A DNA stretch of 64,000 nucleotides from the NCBI GenBank assembly GCA_034437555.1, contig DAOTTQ010000044.1, forward strand, positions 20,664 to 84,663. The letters are read 5' to 3'. The notes beneath the pieces are model-generated. The model ran no database searches. It was not told the DNA's origin and worked only from the letters and a program-made list of their open reading frames with translations. This DNA comes from JANWYT01 sp034437555 (GTDB lineage Bacteria > Chloroflexota > Anaerolineae > Aggregatilineales > Phototrophicaceae). This document shows positions 1-8,184 of the stretch, in pieces. Both the position numbers and the translations under genes were made by a program. Positions within the stretch are counted from its first letter, which is position 1. Each line of letters starts with the position of its first letter.

Positions 1-474
1 CAAAATATCTGCACCAGAGGCATTAATTTGGGCAATTACGCGCTCATTCTCCGCGCCTGTTTTGCCAAAGTAGCCGTGATACACGCCTGCAATCTTTACG
101 CCCGCGTGCTTTTGGCTAAAGCGTTGCGAGGCGCGTTCTGCAATGCTCTCTTGTCCCCCTAGCCAAAAAATTTTATAGCCACGCTCTGCCCATTCCCCCC
201 CCAAAGCATCCGCCCAATCGGGCATGGTGGTTCTGTTTGCCAGCGTTACGCCCAATAGAAAACCCAGCAAACGCACACCAAAGCCATCGCAAGTCACCAT
301 CTGAAAGGCGTTTAGGTCGGCACGCAGAAGGGGATTATCCCAACATTGGTTTAGTGTGTGCGCGTTGGCATAGCCGATGGCAATCCGTCTATTGCTTTGA
401 ATGGACTGATGAATGGCACGGGCAATCTCATTTTCAGAGGGGGCATCCACACGCACCCCAATCACGTCAGGCAT
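1..474 (-). CDS. WecG/TagA/CpsF-family glycosyltransferase (3' end outside window)
   Basis: Partial gene: 158 codons are visible and the frame stays open to the left edge, so the C-terminus is missing. The protein begins MPDVIGVRVD, has TCDGFGVR at residues 61-68 and, further on, the segment FWLGGQESIAERA and the YFGKTGAENE region typical of WecG/TagA enzymes. The family transfers a sugar (N-acetylmannosamine or its uronic acid) to lipid-linked GlcNAc on the cytoplasmic side in wall or capsule polymer synthesis. The start ATG (474-472) overlaps the stop of the upstream O-antigen ligase-like gene by 8 bp, which implies translational coupling; no strong ribosome site is seen. The start agrees with where family members begin. 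The precise sugar is not readable from the sequence. Confidence 0.85.
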   Translation of the reverse strand, partial: MPDVIGVRVDAPSENEIARAIHQSIQSNRRIAIGYANAHTLNQCWDNPLLRADLNAFQMVTCDGFGVRLLGFLLGVTLANRTTMPDWADALGGEWAERGYKIFWLGGQESIAERASQRFSQKHAGVKIAGVYHGYFGKTGAENERVIAQINASGADIL

Positions 475-1669
475 AGGAGAGGCTTTCTTCGGGGGGTATT
501 TGGGCAAAGACACCCAATAGCACCCAAAACGGAATTGCAAGCTGCTGAACACTAAGCGGATTTGCAAATATCGCCACAAACGCATAGCCCAACACCATGC
601 ACGACACCGTTAGGCGTAACGATGCACTGGTTTGCTGGTACTGCCTAAAGAACGTCAGCGCATACGCCACCAACGCCAGCGCAAGTCCCACAAAACCGCC
701 ATCCACCAACACGCGCAAATAGTCATTGTGGGGGGTGCGAAATGCGTCTGTGGTAAATAGCGTGCCTGTGCCTAGCCCACGCCCAAAAACCCAGTTTTCG
801 CTGGCACGCTCTATCGTAATGCGCCACGCCTCAAAACGCCCCGAATCGTTGATGGCAAGTACCGTAGGTGTAGCTCTGACCGTAGGTGTAGCTCTAAGGA
901 TAAAGAACGGCAAATAGCTGGCATAAATCACCGTCAATACCGCCCCTAATAAGGCGATTTTTCTTAGGGCTGCGCGGTCATTATGCTGGCGATAGTGTGT
1001 CCACCATGCCCACACCATCGGCAGAAAGGACAGTAACGCCAACGGATAAGCAGTACGCGTACCAGACCAAGCCACAATGACCACATTCACCAAAGCCAAT
1101 ACCCAAGCACCTCGCATTTTGCCGATAAGTGCCACGCTCGCAACCACCGTTACCCACCCCAAAGTGCCTGTTTCAAACCAGGCATTTGCTGTAGTAAGAC
1201 GTAGCACTTGTGATGGAAACTCGGTGAGGAACAAGTCCCATAAACCCAAAATATCTAGGATACCCCCCGCAAAAAAACTTATCACACTCAAAAAGGCAAT
1301 GATGCGTAAAAGCCAATGACGCATTATGCCACTAAAACGCGCTTGCATAAGTGTGGGCGCAAGCAGCAGCGCGAAAAAGGACTTAAACGGCTGTAATGCG
1401 CTCATATCGGGGTAAAAGCTCGCCAATGTAAATGTCATTATCACTATCACACTATACGCAATTAAAAGCGGGCTGATCCATTGGCGCAAGCCCGCCAAGA
1501 GCAAATACGGCGTACATGCCACCAACACCAGCAAATTGTGAACTGTTGTAAGTTCTAAGCCCAAAATCAGGGTGTCTTGAAAAATATATTGCGGAGAAAC
1601 CGCCATAGAAAGCACTGCAAGCAAAAATAGCCACTCTGCCCACATACCAATACGAGGATTACTGTTCAT
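467..1669 (-). CDS. O-antigen ligase / polymerase-like membrane protein
   Basis: A 400-residue, very hydrophobic protein with about ten predicted membrane segments. Near residue 313 it carries the HNDYL motif followed by a VDGGFVGL segment, the signature of the Wzy_C/O-antigen ligase family, placed after a periplasmic loop containing GRFEAWRITIERA. Such proteins ligate or polymerise lipid-linked glycans on the outer face of the cytoplasmic membrane. It sits between two glycosyltransferases on the same strand, with 15 bp to the upstream one and an 8-bp overlap with the downstream one, so the three probably form an operon for a surface polysaccharide. An 18-bp tandem duplication within it doubles a short RATPTV-like segment. 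Ligase and polymerase roles cannot be separated from sequence. Confidence 0.8.
   Translation of the reverse strand: MNSNPRIGMWAEWLFLLAVLSMAVSPQYIFQDTLILGLELTTVHNLLVLVACTPYLLLAGLRQWISPLLIAYSVIVIMTFTLASFYPDMSALQPFKSFFALLLAPTLMQARFSGIMRHWLLRIIAFLSVISFFAGGILDILGLWDLFLTEFPSQVLRLTTANAWFETGTLGWVTVVASVALIGKMRGAWVLALVNVVIVAWSGTRTAYPLALLSFLPMVWAWWTHYRQHNDRAALRKIALLGAVLTVIYASYLPFFILRATPTVRATPTVLAINDSGRFEAWRITIERASENWVFGRGLGTGTLFTTDAFRTPHNDYLRVLVDGGFVGLALALVAYALTFFRQYQQTSASLRLTVSCMVLGYAFVAIFANPLSVQQLAIPFWVLLGVFAQIPPEESLSYA
861..896. repeat. 18-bp tandem duplication inside the O-antigen ligase-like gene
   Basis: Two adjacent 18-base units (861-878 and 879-896) differ only in the last base. They encode a repeated ATPTV-type hexapeptide in the external loop just before the conserved domain. 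In-frame, so the protein is intact. Confidence 0.9.
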
Positions 1670-1684
1670 GATGAATTTGCTCCA

Positions 1685-2644
1685 CTATCTGTTGGGTAAT
1701 TTATCTAATACTTCGCGCCAAATGCGCTGTAGCCATGTGCCACGATAGCGCGTTTCGTGTTCATCCACATACGCACGAGCGCGCTCTGATAAAACGGGCA
1801 TCGTCTTAAAATTCGTTTTCGTGATGAGCGCAATGGCACGCCATGCCCCACGCCACGCCTGTATCGGCACACGGTTAATCACGCCCTTTACTTGATAGCC
1901 CACCAAAAACGCCAACACGCGCCACACAGAACGATAATGTTTGTAATCGACATAAATCGCATTACGCACAAGGTTTTCAAAGCGATTTTGTCCCCAATAG
2001 TGTCGTTGCTCTGGCGAAACTTTGTGGCGCACCGTCATATTTGCGTTATATTCTAGCGTGTAGCCCGCCTGAATAAGCTGATACGACAAGTCTATTTCTT
2101 CCCACATAAACTTAATGTTCTCGTCTAGGAGCGTAGTTTTCTCTAGGGCTTCACGCTTAAAGACGATTGCTGCCCCGCAAAAGCGCGTGGTCATAAAGGT
2201 TTGGTCGGCTTTTGCCCACAAAGAGCGCGGATACATCCAGCTTAGGCGGTCATCTTCCCCGTTGTAATAGTTCACCATCCTAAACGCCACCGCGCCCAAT
2301 TCAGGACGTTCTTCTAGCCGTTGCACCGCATGGGCTAGAGAGTGTGGGCTGGCATACTCGGCATCATTATCCAGCAACGCCACATAGGGGGCATTGCCTA
2401 GCCTAATGAGAGGGTTTCTTCCCATCGCAACGCCCTTATTTTCATCGTATTGTGTAAGGTGAATGATACCCAAGTCGCTAAGTTCACGCATTTTTTGCCG
2501 TGTTTCGGGCGTGCTGGCTTGGTCACCCACCCACACGCGCACGGTTACGGCTTCCTGAGAACGTGCGCTCTTAATGGCTTCTTCTGTCATGGCAAGCCGA
2601 TTCCACGATAAAATAATGACATCTACAGCTAAAGGCTCACCCAT
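1685..2644 (-). CDS. family 2 glycosyltransferase
   Basis: A 319-residue GT-A glycosyltransferase. The N-terminus has the nucleotide-sugar fold start (VDVIILSWNR, residues 7-16), and the metal-binding DxD is seen as DND at residues 92-94 in a VALLDNDAEY context; the later MWEEIDLSYQL segment (about residue 180) supplies the acidic residues of the catalytic-base region. No membrane segments are obvious except a weak hydrophobic stretch near residue 265. It is the first visible gene of the minus-strand polysaccharide cluster, 15 bp upstream of the ligase-like gene. Members add rhamnose, glucose or similar sugars to a lipid-linked glycan; the sugar is not predictable here. Confidence 0.85.
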   Translation of the reverse strand: MGEPLAVDVIILSWNRLAMTEEAIKSARSQEAVTVRVWVGDQASTPETRQKMRELSDLGIIHLTQYDENKGVAMGRNPLIRLGNAPYVALLDNDAEYASPHSLAHAVQRLEERPELGAVAFRMVNYYNGEDDRLSWMYPRSLWAKADQTFMTTRFCGAAIVFKREALEKTTLLDENIKFMWEEIDLSYQLIQAGYTLEYNANMTVRHKVSPEQRHYWGQNRFENLVRNAIYVDYKHYRSVWRVLAFLVGYQVKGVINRVPIQAWRGAWRAIALITKTNFKTMPVLSERARAYVDEHETRYRGTWLQRIWREVLDKLPNR

Positions 2645-2785
2645 TATTTTCGCTTCCCCTTGTCGTAATAAATCGTTTTCAGGCGTTATTATGACACTGA
2701 ACGCCCTGTTTCAACAACATAAAACTTGTAAAAATAAGCTGTGGTATCATTGGCTTAAAGTGGTTTTAGAGAAAATGGATAACCC

Positions 2786-3097
2786 ATGAAAAAGTCTCCA
2801 TCCCTTCCACCTAACCTAACGAAGTTACGTCAAATACGCTCAGAGATTATTGCCCTTGCAGAAAAATATGGCGCAGAAGATGTGCGTGTTTTCGGCAGTG
2901 TGGCTCGTGGCGAAGCGACCTTAGAAAGTGACATTGATTTTTTAGTTCGGTTTCGTCAGGGGTCTAGCCTTTATGAGTTATCGGGCTTATGGCAAGAGCT
3001 TCAGAAATTAGTGGGGCATAGCATTAGTTTGGTGACAGAGGGTGGTTTAAAAGAGCGTTTTAAGACCGTTATCGAGAAAGATTTAGTTGCGTTATGA
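2786..3097 (+). CDS. MntA-like minimal nucleotidyltransferase antitoxin
   Basis: A 103-residue protein of the minimal nucleotidyltransferase family. G37-S38 followed ten residues later by D49-x-D51 gives the GSX10DXD motif of MntA antitoxins, which add AMP units to their partner HEPN toxin (type VII toxin-antitoxin). The third metal-binding aspartate, normally in a VDLV-type strand, appears replaced by serine (S81 in SISLV), so activity is doubtful. The stop overlaps the start of the HEPN-like frame by 4 bp, the usual coupled arrangement. That partner is broken, so this may be a surviving half of a decaying module. Family assignment is firm; function in this cell is uncertain. Confidence 0.75.
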   Translation: MKKSPSLPPNLTKLRQIRSEIIALAEKYGAEDVRVFGSVARGEATLESDIDFLVRFRQGSSLYELSGLWQELQKLVGHSISLVTEGGLKERFKTVIEKDLVAL

Positions 3098-3429
3098 AAC
3101 CCTTCAAAAACTATTTGCAAGATGTCTTGCTCTATATCGCTGACATACGCTCATTTACTACACAAGGCAAAGACTTCTTTACTCAAGATAGAAAAACGCA
3201 ACTTGCGGTTATCAGAGCGTATGAAGTGATTGGTGAATTGGTAAAAAGACTTCACGACGCTCTGCTTGAACAACCTTTTATTCCCACATCCAACCTGCAC
3301 TGAGTAGTTACGATTCATCAATATGACAACATCGAACTAGACATTGTTTGGGATGCTGTAGAACGTATAGAGGCACTTCAACAAGCCATTGAATTGTTAT
3401 TTAGTGGTATAGAGGACGAGGAAACCTAG
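3094..3429 (+). pseudogene. HEPN (HepT/DUF86-like) toxin, disrupted
   Basis: The frame starts at ATG 3094, inside the antitoxin's last codons, and reads as a HEPN-domain protein (KNYLQDVLLYIADI, then AVIRAYEVIGELVKRL). A TGA at 3301-3303 stops it after 69 residues. Reading on in the same frame gives IHQYDNIELDIVWDAVERI up to a TAG at 3427, which is the expected C-terminal helix of the family. Between the two halves, the stretch that normally carries the Arg of the RX4-6H RNase motif is unrecognisable and about two codons short, so small indels as well as the stop have removed the active site. The His-x-Tyr part (IHQY) survives. The downstream gene begins 2 bp after the ancestral stop. Confidence 0.7.
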
Positions 3430-3430
3430 C

Positions 3431-4378
3431 ATGAAAAAGTCTTATATGATGGCAGGGGGTGGGGTAGCACTGGTGTTATTGCTGGCACTCATTGGGCTAG
3501 TATTAACGAACACCGCACCAAATGCCGAAGGTTTACCCACCCTCATCCCCACACGCATCGCCCAAGACAGTATCTTACAAACAGAACTTCCCACCACAGA
3601 AAATAGCCCCACACAAACACCAAGTGAAACACTCGCCCACACAGCAACAGCAACGGTATCCGCCAGCGAAACGCCCACCAGTACTGAAGAAGTAACATCT
3701 GAAGCAGCAGAACTCATCATCACACCCGATATACTGCTTCTTAACACATCGGGGCGGGATACGGTGCAAACCCTTCAAGCGGCTACCACGCAAACGCCCG
3801 CACCCAACAGCGCACTTGCCACACAAACGCCCGAAGTCGTGGTAATTTCGGGTGGGGTTGTGTCTACAGCAACGCCCAATACAGGCAATAACGCGCCCTC
3901 TACAAGCGTACCTGATAGCGTCATTGTGCCAACAAACACGCCTGCTGTATCGGTTGTGGCGACCAATACGCCTGTGCTGGTGTCGGGTGTGCCTGTGGGG
4001 ATAGGTTTGGCAGAAGCGCAACAGATTGGCGTGAGTGAGCTACGGCTCATTAGCTTCACTAGCCCCGCCACCACCCTCTTACAAGAAATGGGGGGCATCT
4101 TGCCCTCTTTGCCCGCCAATACCCAAATTGCCTTGGCAGAACTGCTGATGATTTGCAATAGCAACGCCGACTGCACGCCGAGAGGCGGGTTTACCCTTAT
4201 CACGTCTGGGAACCAAGCCTTAACGCCCATTAGCATTAGCAATTTGCCTGCATTTAACAGTGGATTTGGTGGGGGGCAAGTGTGGGGTTATGTGGCGTTT
4301 GCGCTCCCAAATAACCAAAGTGCCACCACACTTTCGCTCGTCGTAGGTAACAATAGTTACACCTTTGCCACACGATAG
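3431..4378 (+). CDS. membrane-anchored Thr/Pro-rich exported protein, function unknown
   Basis: 315 residues. The N-terminus has two lysines followed by a hydrophobic anchor (residues 7-26), then about 150 residues rich in Thr, Pro, Ser and Val with TNTP-like units, then a compact C-terminal domain (about residues 185-315) with two cysteines in the segment ICNSNADCTPRGG. The layout is that of a surface protein with a low-complexity stalk lifting a small globular domain off the membrane. I do not recognise the C-terminal domain. It starts 2 bp after the end of the HEPN relic and is followed by a hairpin with a T-run, so it may be transcribed from the old toxin-antitoxin promoter. Confidence 0.6.
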   Translation: MKKSYMMAGGGVALVLLLALIGLVLTNTAPNAEGLPTLIPTRIAQDSILQTELPTTENSPTQTPSETLAHTATATVSASETPTSTEEVTSEAAELIITPDILLLNTSGRDTVQTLQAATTQTPAPNSALATQTPEVVVISGGVVSTATPNTGNNAPSTSVPDSVIVPTNTPAVSVVATNTPVLVSGVPVGIGLAEAQQIGVSELRLISFTSPATTLLQEMGGILPSLPANTQIALAELLMICNSNADCTPRGGFTLITSGNQALTPISISNLPAFNSGFGGGQVWGYVAFALPNNQSATTLSLVVGNNSYTFATR

Positions 4379-4398
4379 GTTTTGATAAGGCGTGACAT

Positions 4399-4420
4399 AA
4401 AAGCATACAACGGTGCTTTT
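4399..4420 (+). terminator. rho-independent terminator after the Thr/Pro-rich protein gene
   Basis: Seven-base perfect stem (AAAAGCA / TGCTTTT) with an 8-base loop, ending in a T-run, 21 bp after the stop codon. Confidence 0.55.
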
Positions 4421-4507
4421 CTATATTAACAATATCTGTTAAATTTTGTACACTGTTGCCAGCAGAATAACGCCAAAAATAATCGCCTATAGGGAATCAC
4501 CATAACC

Positions 4508-5468
4508 ATGATATATGCGAATGAAAAGCGCGAAAGCACAGAAAGTTTTTACGACAATGAAAAGAGGAAGCGCGGAGCAAGCAAGCCCCCCATCATTAGT
4601 GGCAGCATTATTGTACTTTTCGCTTTTATATTTCCTTTAATCAGCGCACTAATGATTGCATATAACCATCGGCGTGCGCTAGGTGATGAACACCCTTACC
4701 CCCCCCGTAACTATCTTTGGGTGGCTTGGCGCATCTATTATCTATGGGGTGTCTATTGCGCTCGTAGAAATCGCGCTTCTATTTAGCACATTGCCTGCTC
4801 GGGAAAGCGTTATCTTGCTCGCGGGGAGAGTTTTAACGGCAGGTATTTTATTACGCTGGAACATGCACTTTTATGCACGTCTGAAAGAGCGTTTTGGAGG
4901 GAAAAGTCGTTCAGGCTTTGGCATCATCCTGTGGTTATCGTTCGCCGGTGCGGTCTTAGGAGTCGTTTGTTTTAGTGTGGCGGGTTTCTTGGGCAAGGCA
5001 GGGGGCGAAAGGGTGGTGCAATCCATTCAAACCTCTAGCACAACCGTCTTTGAAGGCGAAAACTTTACCGTGTCTTATGGTGGGTTGTGGCAAAAACAGG
5101 ATGAAACTTGTAAAACAATTGACCGTAGCATGCCGACAGAAGGTTTTTGCCAAATCGCGCTTCAGCGTGGCACAATCTCGCTTATGATTGGCAGAGTAGA
5201 GGATGCTGAGGGCGCGGTTGCCTTTGAAGAAGCTGATGAAGAAACAATGAAACGAGCAGGAGCAAGTAGCGCAAGAATAACTACCTACGAAGGCAAGTTT
5301 GCCACAAAACGCGAGGTTTCTTATCCCTCTAGTGGCGGCACGGTGTTTGCTGTACGCTATGTGATTGAAGATGGCGATGCCGTCCTTATTGTGCTTTTCA
5401 CAGACAAAAAACCCGATATAGCAGACCGTTCCGAACAACTCCTTGAGATGCTTAAGTTTAACAACTAG
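4508..5468 (+). CDS. membrane protein of unknown function, split by a frameshift at a C8 tract
   Basis: Two overlapping frames form what is probably one gene. The first (ATG 4508) gives a charged N-terminus and a membrane segment (residues 31-50), then reaches a run of eight C at 4699-4706 and runs out of frame to a stop at 4786. The second frame (4683-5468) continues from the C tract with VTIFGWLGASIIYG, further membrane segments and a soluble C-terminal domain of about 130 residues beginning near TTVFEGENFTVSYG. If the tract had seven C the frame would be continuous at about 319 residues. Possible causes are a sequencing error, a slippage-controlled on/off switch, or a true mutation. The C-terminal domain is not recognised. 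Confidence 0.6.
4699..4706. repeat. homopolymer C8 tract at a reading-frame junction
   Basis: Eight consecutive C lie exactly where two halves of one membrane protein change frame. Such tracts are slippage-prone in replication and error-prone in sequencing. Confidence 0.9.
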
Positions 5469-5482
5469 CCACACGCAGCAAA

Positions 5483-5502
5483 GAGGGGGCAAGTTCCCCC
5501 TC
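5483..5502 (+). terminator. hairpin after the frameshifted membrane protein gene
   Basis: Perfect 7-bp stem (GAGGGGG / CCCCCTC) with a 6-base loop, 14 bp after the stop; followed by a T-rich stretch. Could serve the convergent bioY gene as well. Confidence 0.5.
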
Positions 5503-5545
5503 ATTGTTGTATTGCATCTGTGTGTAAAAACGCGCTTTATAAGCC

Positions 5546-6082
5546 CTAGCGACGGAAGGTACTTACTAAGCCTGCTGCTAAAAAGGCTTTAATCGCATCG
5601 GGTACAAGGAACGGCGCAACGCCTGTTGCCCATACTCTGCCCCAGTCCATGCCGGTATATAGCACAAGGTGGCTTGCGCCAAACGCATAAATCACCAATA
5701 CACCCACCAACCCACTAATAAACCGCCCCAAGAAGCGTGCGCCAATGCGTTCTGTCATTAAACCGACCACGCCAGCAGCAGCCACAAAACCCACCAAATA
5801 ACCCCCTGTGGGGCTGAAGAGGGCGGCACTGCCGATGCTACGCGCATCAATTGGCGCACCCAACGCAATCAGCATCACATACGCCAATTGGGTAAAGAAG
5901 GCATCGCGCCCGCCCAACATCATGCCCGTAAACAACACCGCCAAAGGCTGAAGTGTAAACGGTACAGGTTCTAGGGGGATGCTAATTTTTGCGCTAATTG
6001 CCGTAAGCACCACAAACACGCCCATTACGGCAAGGCGCACACGCCAATCTTGCTCACGTTTTAATTGAATGGTTGCCAACAT
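5546..6082 (-). CDS. bioY: BioY-family biotin transporter substrate-binding (S) component
   Basis: 178 residues with about six membrane helices. The segment FTLQPLAVLFTGMMLGGRDA (residues 42-61) and the later FSPTGGYLVGFVAAAG match the conserved BioY core. BioY is the S component of an energy-coupling factor transporter and captures biotin; some BioY proteins work without a dedicated energising module. No EcfA or EcfT gene lies in the window, so it is either solitary or shares a module encoded elsewhere. It is preceded on the same strand by a 92-residue unknown gene, 64 bp away. No BirA-type operator was recognised upstream. Confidence 0.9.
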   Translation of the reverse strand: MLATIQLKREQDWRVRLAVMGVFVVLTAISAKISIPLEPVPFTLQPLAVLFTGMMLGGRDAFFTQLAYVMLIALGAPIDARSIGSAALFSPTGGYLVGFVAAAGVVGLMTERIGARFLGRFISGLVGVLVIYAFGASHLVLYTGMDWGRVWATGVAPFLVPDAIKAFLAAGLVSTFRR

Positions 6083-6146
6083 CTTTTTCTATCCTCTCAT
6101 TGTGGGGTGTTCACACACCCGTTGCAAAGACAATAACACTTTTACG

Positions 6147-6425
6147 TTACAAACGATTCTCTGGCGTGGGTTGTACTACAATTTCCACCAATTGATAGCT
6201 AATTGTGCCATCTTTTTCAAAGGGTGTTTCCACCAACGTCACCATTGTACCAAGCCCTTCTAGCACATAGCGCGTCATCCAACGGCCTACTTCTTGTACA
6301 TTACGATAGTATGCCAAGCGCACCTTTTTATCTTTACCGCGCAAACGTCCCTTAATTTGGTTAAACTTGAGGGTCTTAATTTCGTCCAACAATGCGTCCC
6401 GTTCTTCTTTCGTTAAAAACGCCAT
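6147..6425 (-). CDS. small conserved protein of unknown function
   Basis: 92 residues, basic N-terminal half (KTLKFNQIKGRLRGKDKKVR), then a segment with aromatic residues and a C-terminal strand-rich part (GTMVTLVETPFEKDG). No signal peptide or membrane segment. A longer frame extends upstream, but the ATG at 6425 is preceded at a good distance by an AGGAG ribosome site, so it is the likely start. It lies divergently from xseA with about 90 bp between the two genes. The basic character would allow nucleic acid binding, but no known family is recognised. Confidence 0.6.
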   Translation of the reverse strand: MAFLTKEERDALLDEIKTLKFNQIKGRLRGKDKKVRLAYYRNVQEVGRWMTRYVLEGLGTMVTLVETPFEKDGTISYQLVEIVVQPTPENRL

Positions 6426-6516
6426 TTTCCCTTGCTCCTGTTTCCAAAATAGATAAACACCGTTATATTGTAGAAAGGACACGCCATAAGAGCAACAGGA
6501 TTCTAGGAAGTGAACC

Positions 6517-7743
6517 ATGAGTGACGCATTTACAGTAACGGGTATTAATGGCTATGTGCGGTCTTTGATGGATAGTGACGACCTTCTGCGTGATGTATGG
6601 GTAGAAGGCGAAATTAGCAATCTTAAGCGCACCAATAGCGGTTATGTCTACTTTACGCTAAAGGACAGTGGCGCACAATTGCGCTGTGCGCTCTTTAAGC
6701 GCATCCCCAACGCCCACACCTTAGAAGAAGGCGCGTTAATCCAAGCGCACGGCAAAATTACGCTGTATGTGGATAGGGGCGATTGCCAGCTTTATGTGGA
6801 TGAAGTGCGCGCCAGTGGGGGCGTGGGGCAACTGTATGAACAGTTTGAAGCCCTAAAGCGCAAACTAGATGCCGAAGGCTTGTTTGACGAGATTCGCAAA
6901 CGCCCTATGCCCGCCTTCCCTAAGGTGATTGGTGTCGTCACATCGGCAGATGCGGCAGGATTTAAGGACGTGCTTAATGTGCTATCTCGGCGGTTTCCAC
7001 TGGCACAAGTGGTACTCAGTCACACGCTAGTTCAGGGCAACGATGCCCCTCCACAAATTGTCCGCGCCCTAGAAAAATTGGTGGCGTATGGCAAATGTGA
7101 TGTGGTTTTGGTGTGTCGTGGAGGGGGCAGCATTGAGGATTTGTGGTGCTTTAACGATGAGCGCGTGGCACGTGCGATAAGTGATTGCCCTGTCCCTGTC
7201 ATTAGTGGCGTGGGGCATGAAACCGACTTCACGATTGCCGATTTTGTCGCCGATCTACGCGCCCCCACCCCCAGCGCAGCCGCAGAAATTTTAACGCCCA
7301 ATATCACCGATTTACAGGATTTGATAGAAGGCGCACGCCTAGACCTCGATTATTTGCTACAAAGCACGCTAGAGGGCGCAAAACAGGGTTTAACACAGGC
7401 ACAACGCACCCTAGAGATGCTATCGCCACAGCGTACCATTGCGGACATGCAACAACGCCTAGACACCGCCCAAGAACGCCTAAACGCCTTTCCTTCACGG
7501 CTAATTAGCCTGTGGCGAGAACGCCTTGCCTCTAAGCAAGACACGCTAGAAGCCACCAACCCACACGCAGTTTTGGCGCGGGGCTATGCCATCGTCACAC
7601 GCAAAACCGACGGGCAAGCCATTACCCAACCCAAAGACGCGCCTAACGGCACAGCCATCACGATACAACTCAAAAACGGCACATTATTTGCAAGAACAGA
7701 GGACGAAACCACACATGGCAACTATAACAGAACTCTCTTTTGA
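6517..7743 (+). CDS. xseA: exodeoxyribonuclease VII large subunit
   Basis: 408 residues. The N-terminal OB-fold (about residues 5-100, with VWVEGEISNL and GYVYFTLKD) binds single-stranded DNA. The catalytic domain follows with VIGVVTSADAAGFKDVLNVL and the CRGGGSIEDLWCFNDE motif, then a helical region for small-subunit binding. ExoVII degrades single-stranded DNA from both ends in mismatch repair and recombination. An AGGAAG ribosome site precedes the ATG. The small-subunit gene starts inside its last codons (29-bp overlap), so the two subunits are coupled. Confidence 0.95.
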   Translation: MSDAFTVTGINGYVRSLMDSDDLLRDVWVEGEISNLKRTNSGYVYFTLKDSGAQLRCALFKRIPNAHTLEEGALIQAHGKITLYVDRGDCQLYVDEVRASGGVGQLYEQFEALKRKLDAEGLFDEIRKRPMPAFPKVIGVVTSADAAGFKDVLNVLSRRFPLAQVVLSHTLVQGNDAPPQIVRALEKLVAYGKCDVVLVCRGGGSIEDLWCFNDERVARAISDCPVPVISGVGHETDFTIADFVADLRAPTPSAAAEILTPNITDLQDLIEGARLDLDYLLQSTLEGAKQGLTQAQRTLEMLSPQRTIADMQQRLDTAQERLNAFPSRLISLWRERLASKQDTLEATNPHAVLARGYAIVTRKTDGQAITQPKDAPNGTAITIQLKNGTLFARTEDETTHGNYNRTLF

Positions 7744-7939
7744 AGAAGCGTATGCCGAACTAAGCAAGCTGGTGAACCAGCTAGAACAGGGGGCGAATGG
7801 GGGCGCGGTATCGCTGGATGAGTCATTGGCACTCTATGAACGCGGGCGAGCGTTATCAGAACATTGCCAAAAATTGCTAGACGATGCCGAATTGCGCGTT
7901 AGCCGTTTGAACGAAAAAAACGAGCTAGATCCCTTGTGA
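7715..7939 (+). CDS. xseB: exodeoxyribonuclease VII small subunit
   Basis: 74 residues beginning MATITELSFEEAYAEL, with the family segment SLDESLALYERGRALSEHC. XseB forms a multimeric helical bundle around XseA and is required for ExoVII activity. The frame is open further upstream inside xseA, but homology begins at this ATG and the usual length (70-80 residues) is met. It overlaps xseA by 29 bp. The tail is slightly acidic (ELDPL). Confidence 0.92.
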   Translation: MATITELSFEEAYAELSKLVNQLEQGANGGAVSLDESLALYERGRALSEHCQKLLDDAELRVSRLNEKNELDPL

Positions 7940-7954
7940 CCCTTTAATATCCCA

Positions 7955-7991
7955 AATATATCCCAAATTACAGTTTCGTTTGGGATATATT
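7955..7991. repeat. perfect 13-bp inverted repeat upstream of the HicA-like relic
   Basis: AATATATCCCAAA and its exact complement, separated by 11 bases, with a further partial TATCCCAAA copy just before. It starts 15 bp after the xseB stop. It may be an operator left from a toxin-antitoxin promoter or a transcription terminator lacking a T-run. Confidence 0.75.
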
Positions 7992-8080
7992 CGGTTAGGG
8001 TTTAAGCCTCATGTGCAGGAAATAGTCGTTTTAGAATATAATCATGCTAAGGATTAAATCTGATGGTGAAAAAATAAAAG

Positions 8081-8184
8081 TTGTTTGAAAAGGCATTAAA
8101 TAGCCCTAAAAACATTAGGTTTGAAGAATTTGTTACCTTGCTAATGTCTTTTGGATTTGTTGAAGACAAAGTACGTGGTAAGGT
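8081..8184 (+). pseudogene. HicA-like mRNA interferase fragment
   Basis: Reading from the TTG at 8081 gives FEKALNSPKNIRFEEF followed by VTLLMSFGFVEDKVRG, which closely resembles the first 30 or so residues of HicA/YcfA toxins (ALNNPKNxRF...FGF...RG). The part that should follow, with the catalytic histidine (SHH), is absent: the reading runs into basic residues and then the 3' end of the convergent murJ. No HicB antitoxin frame is visible on either side. I take it as a truncated relic; the remaining match is only about 30 residues, so the identification is moderate. Confidence 0.45.
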
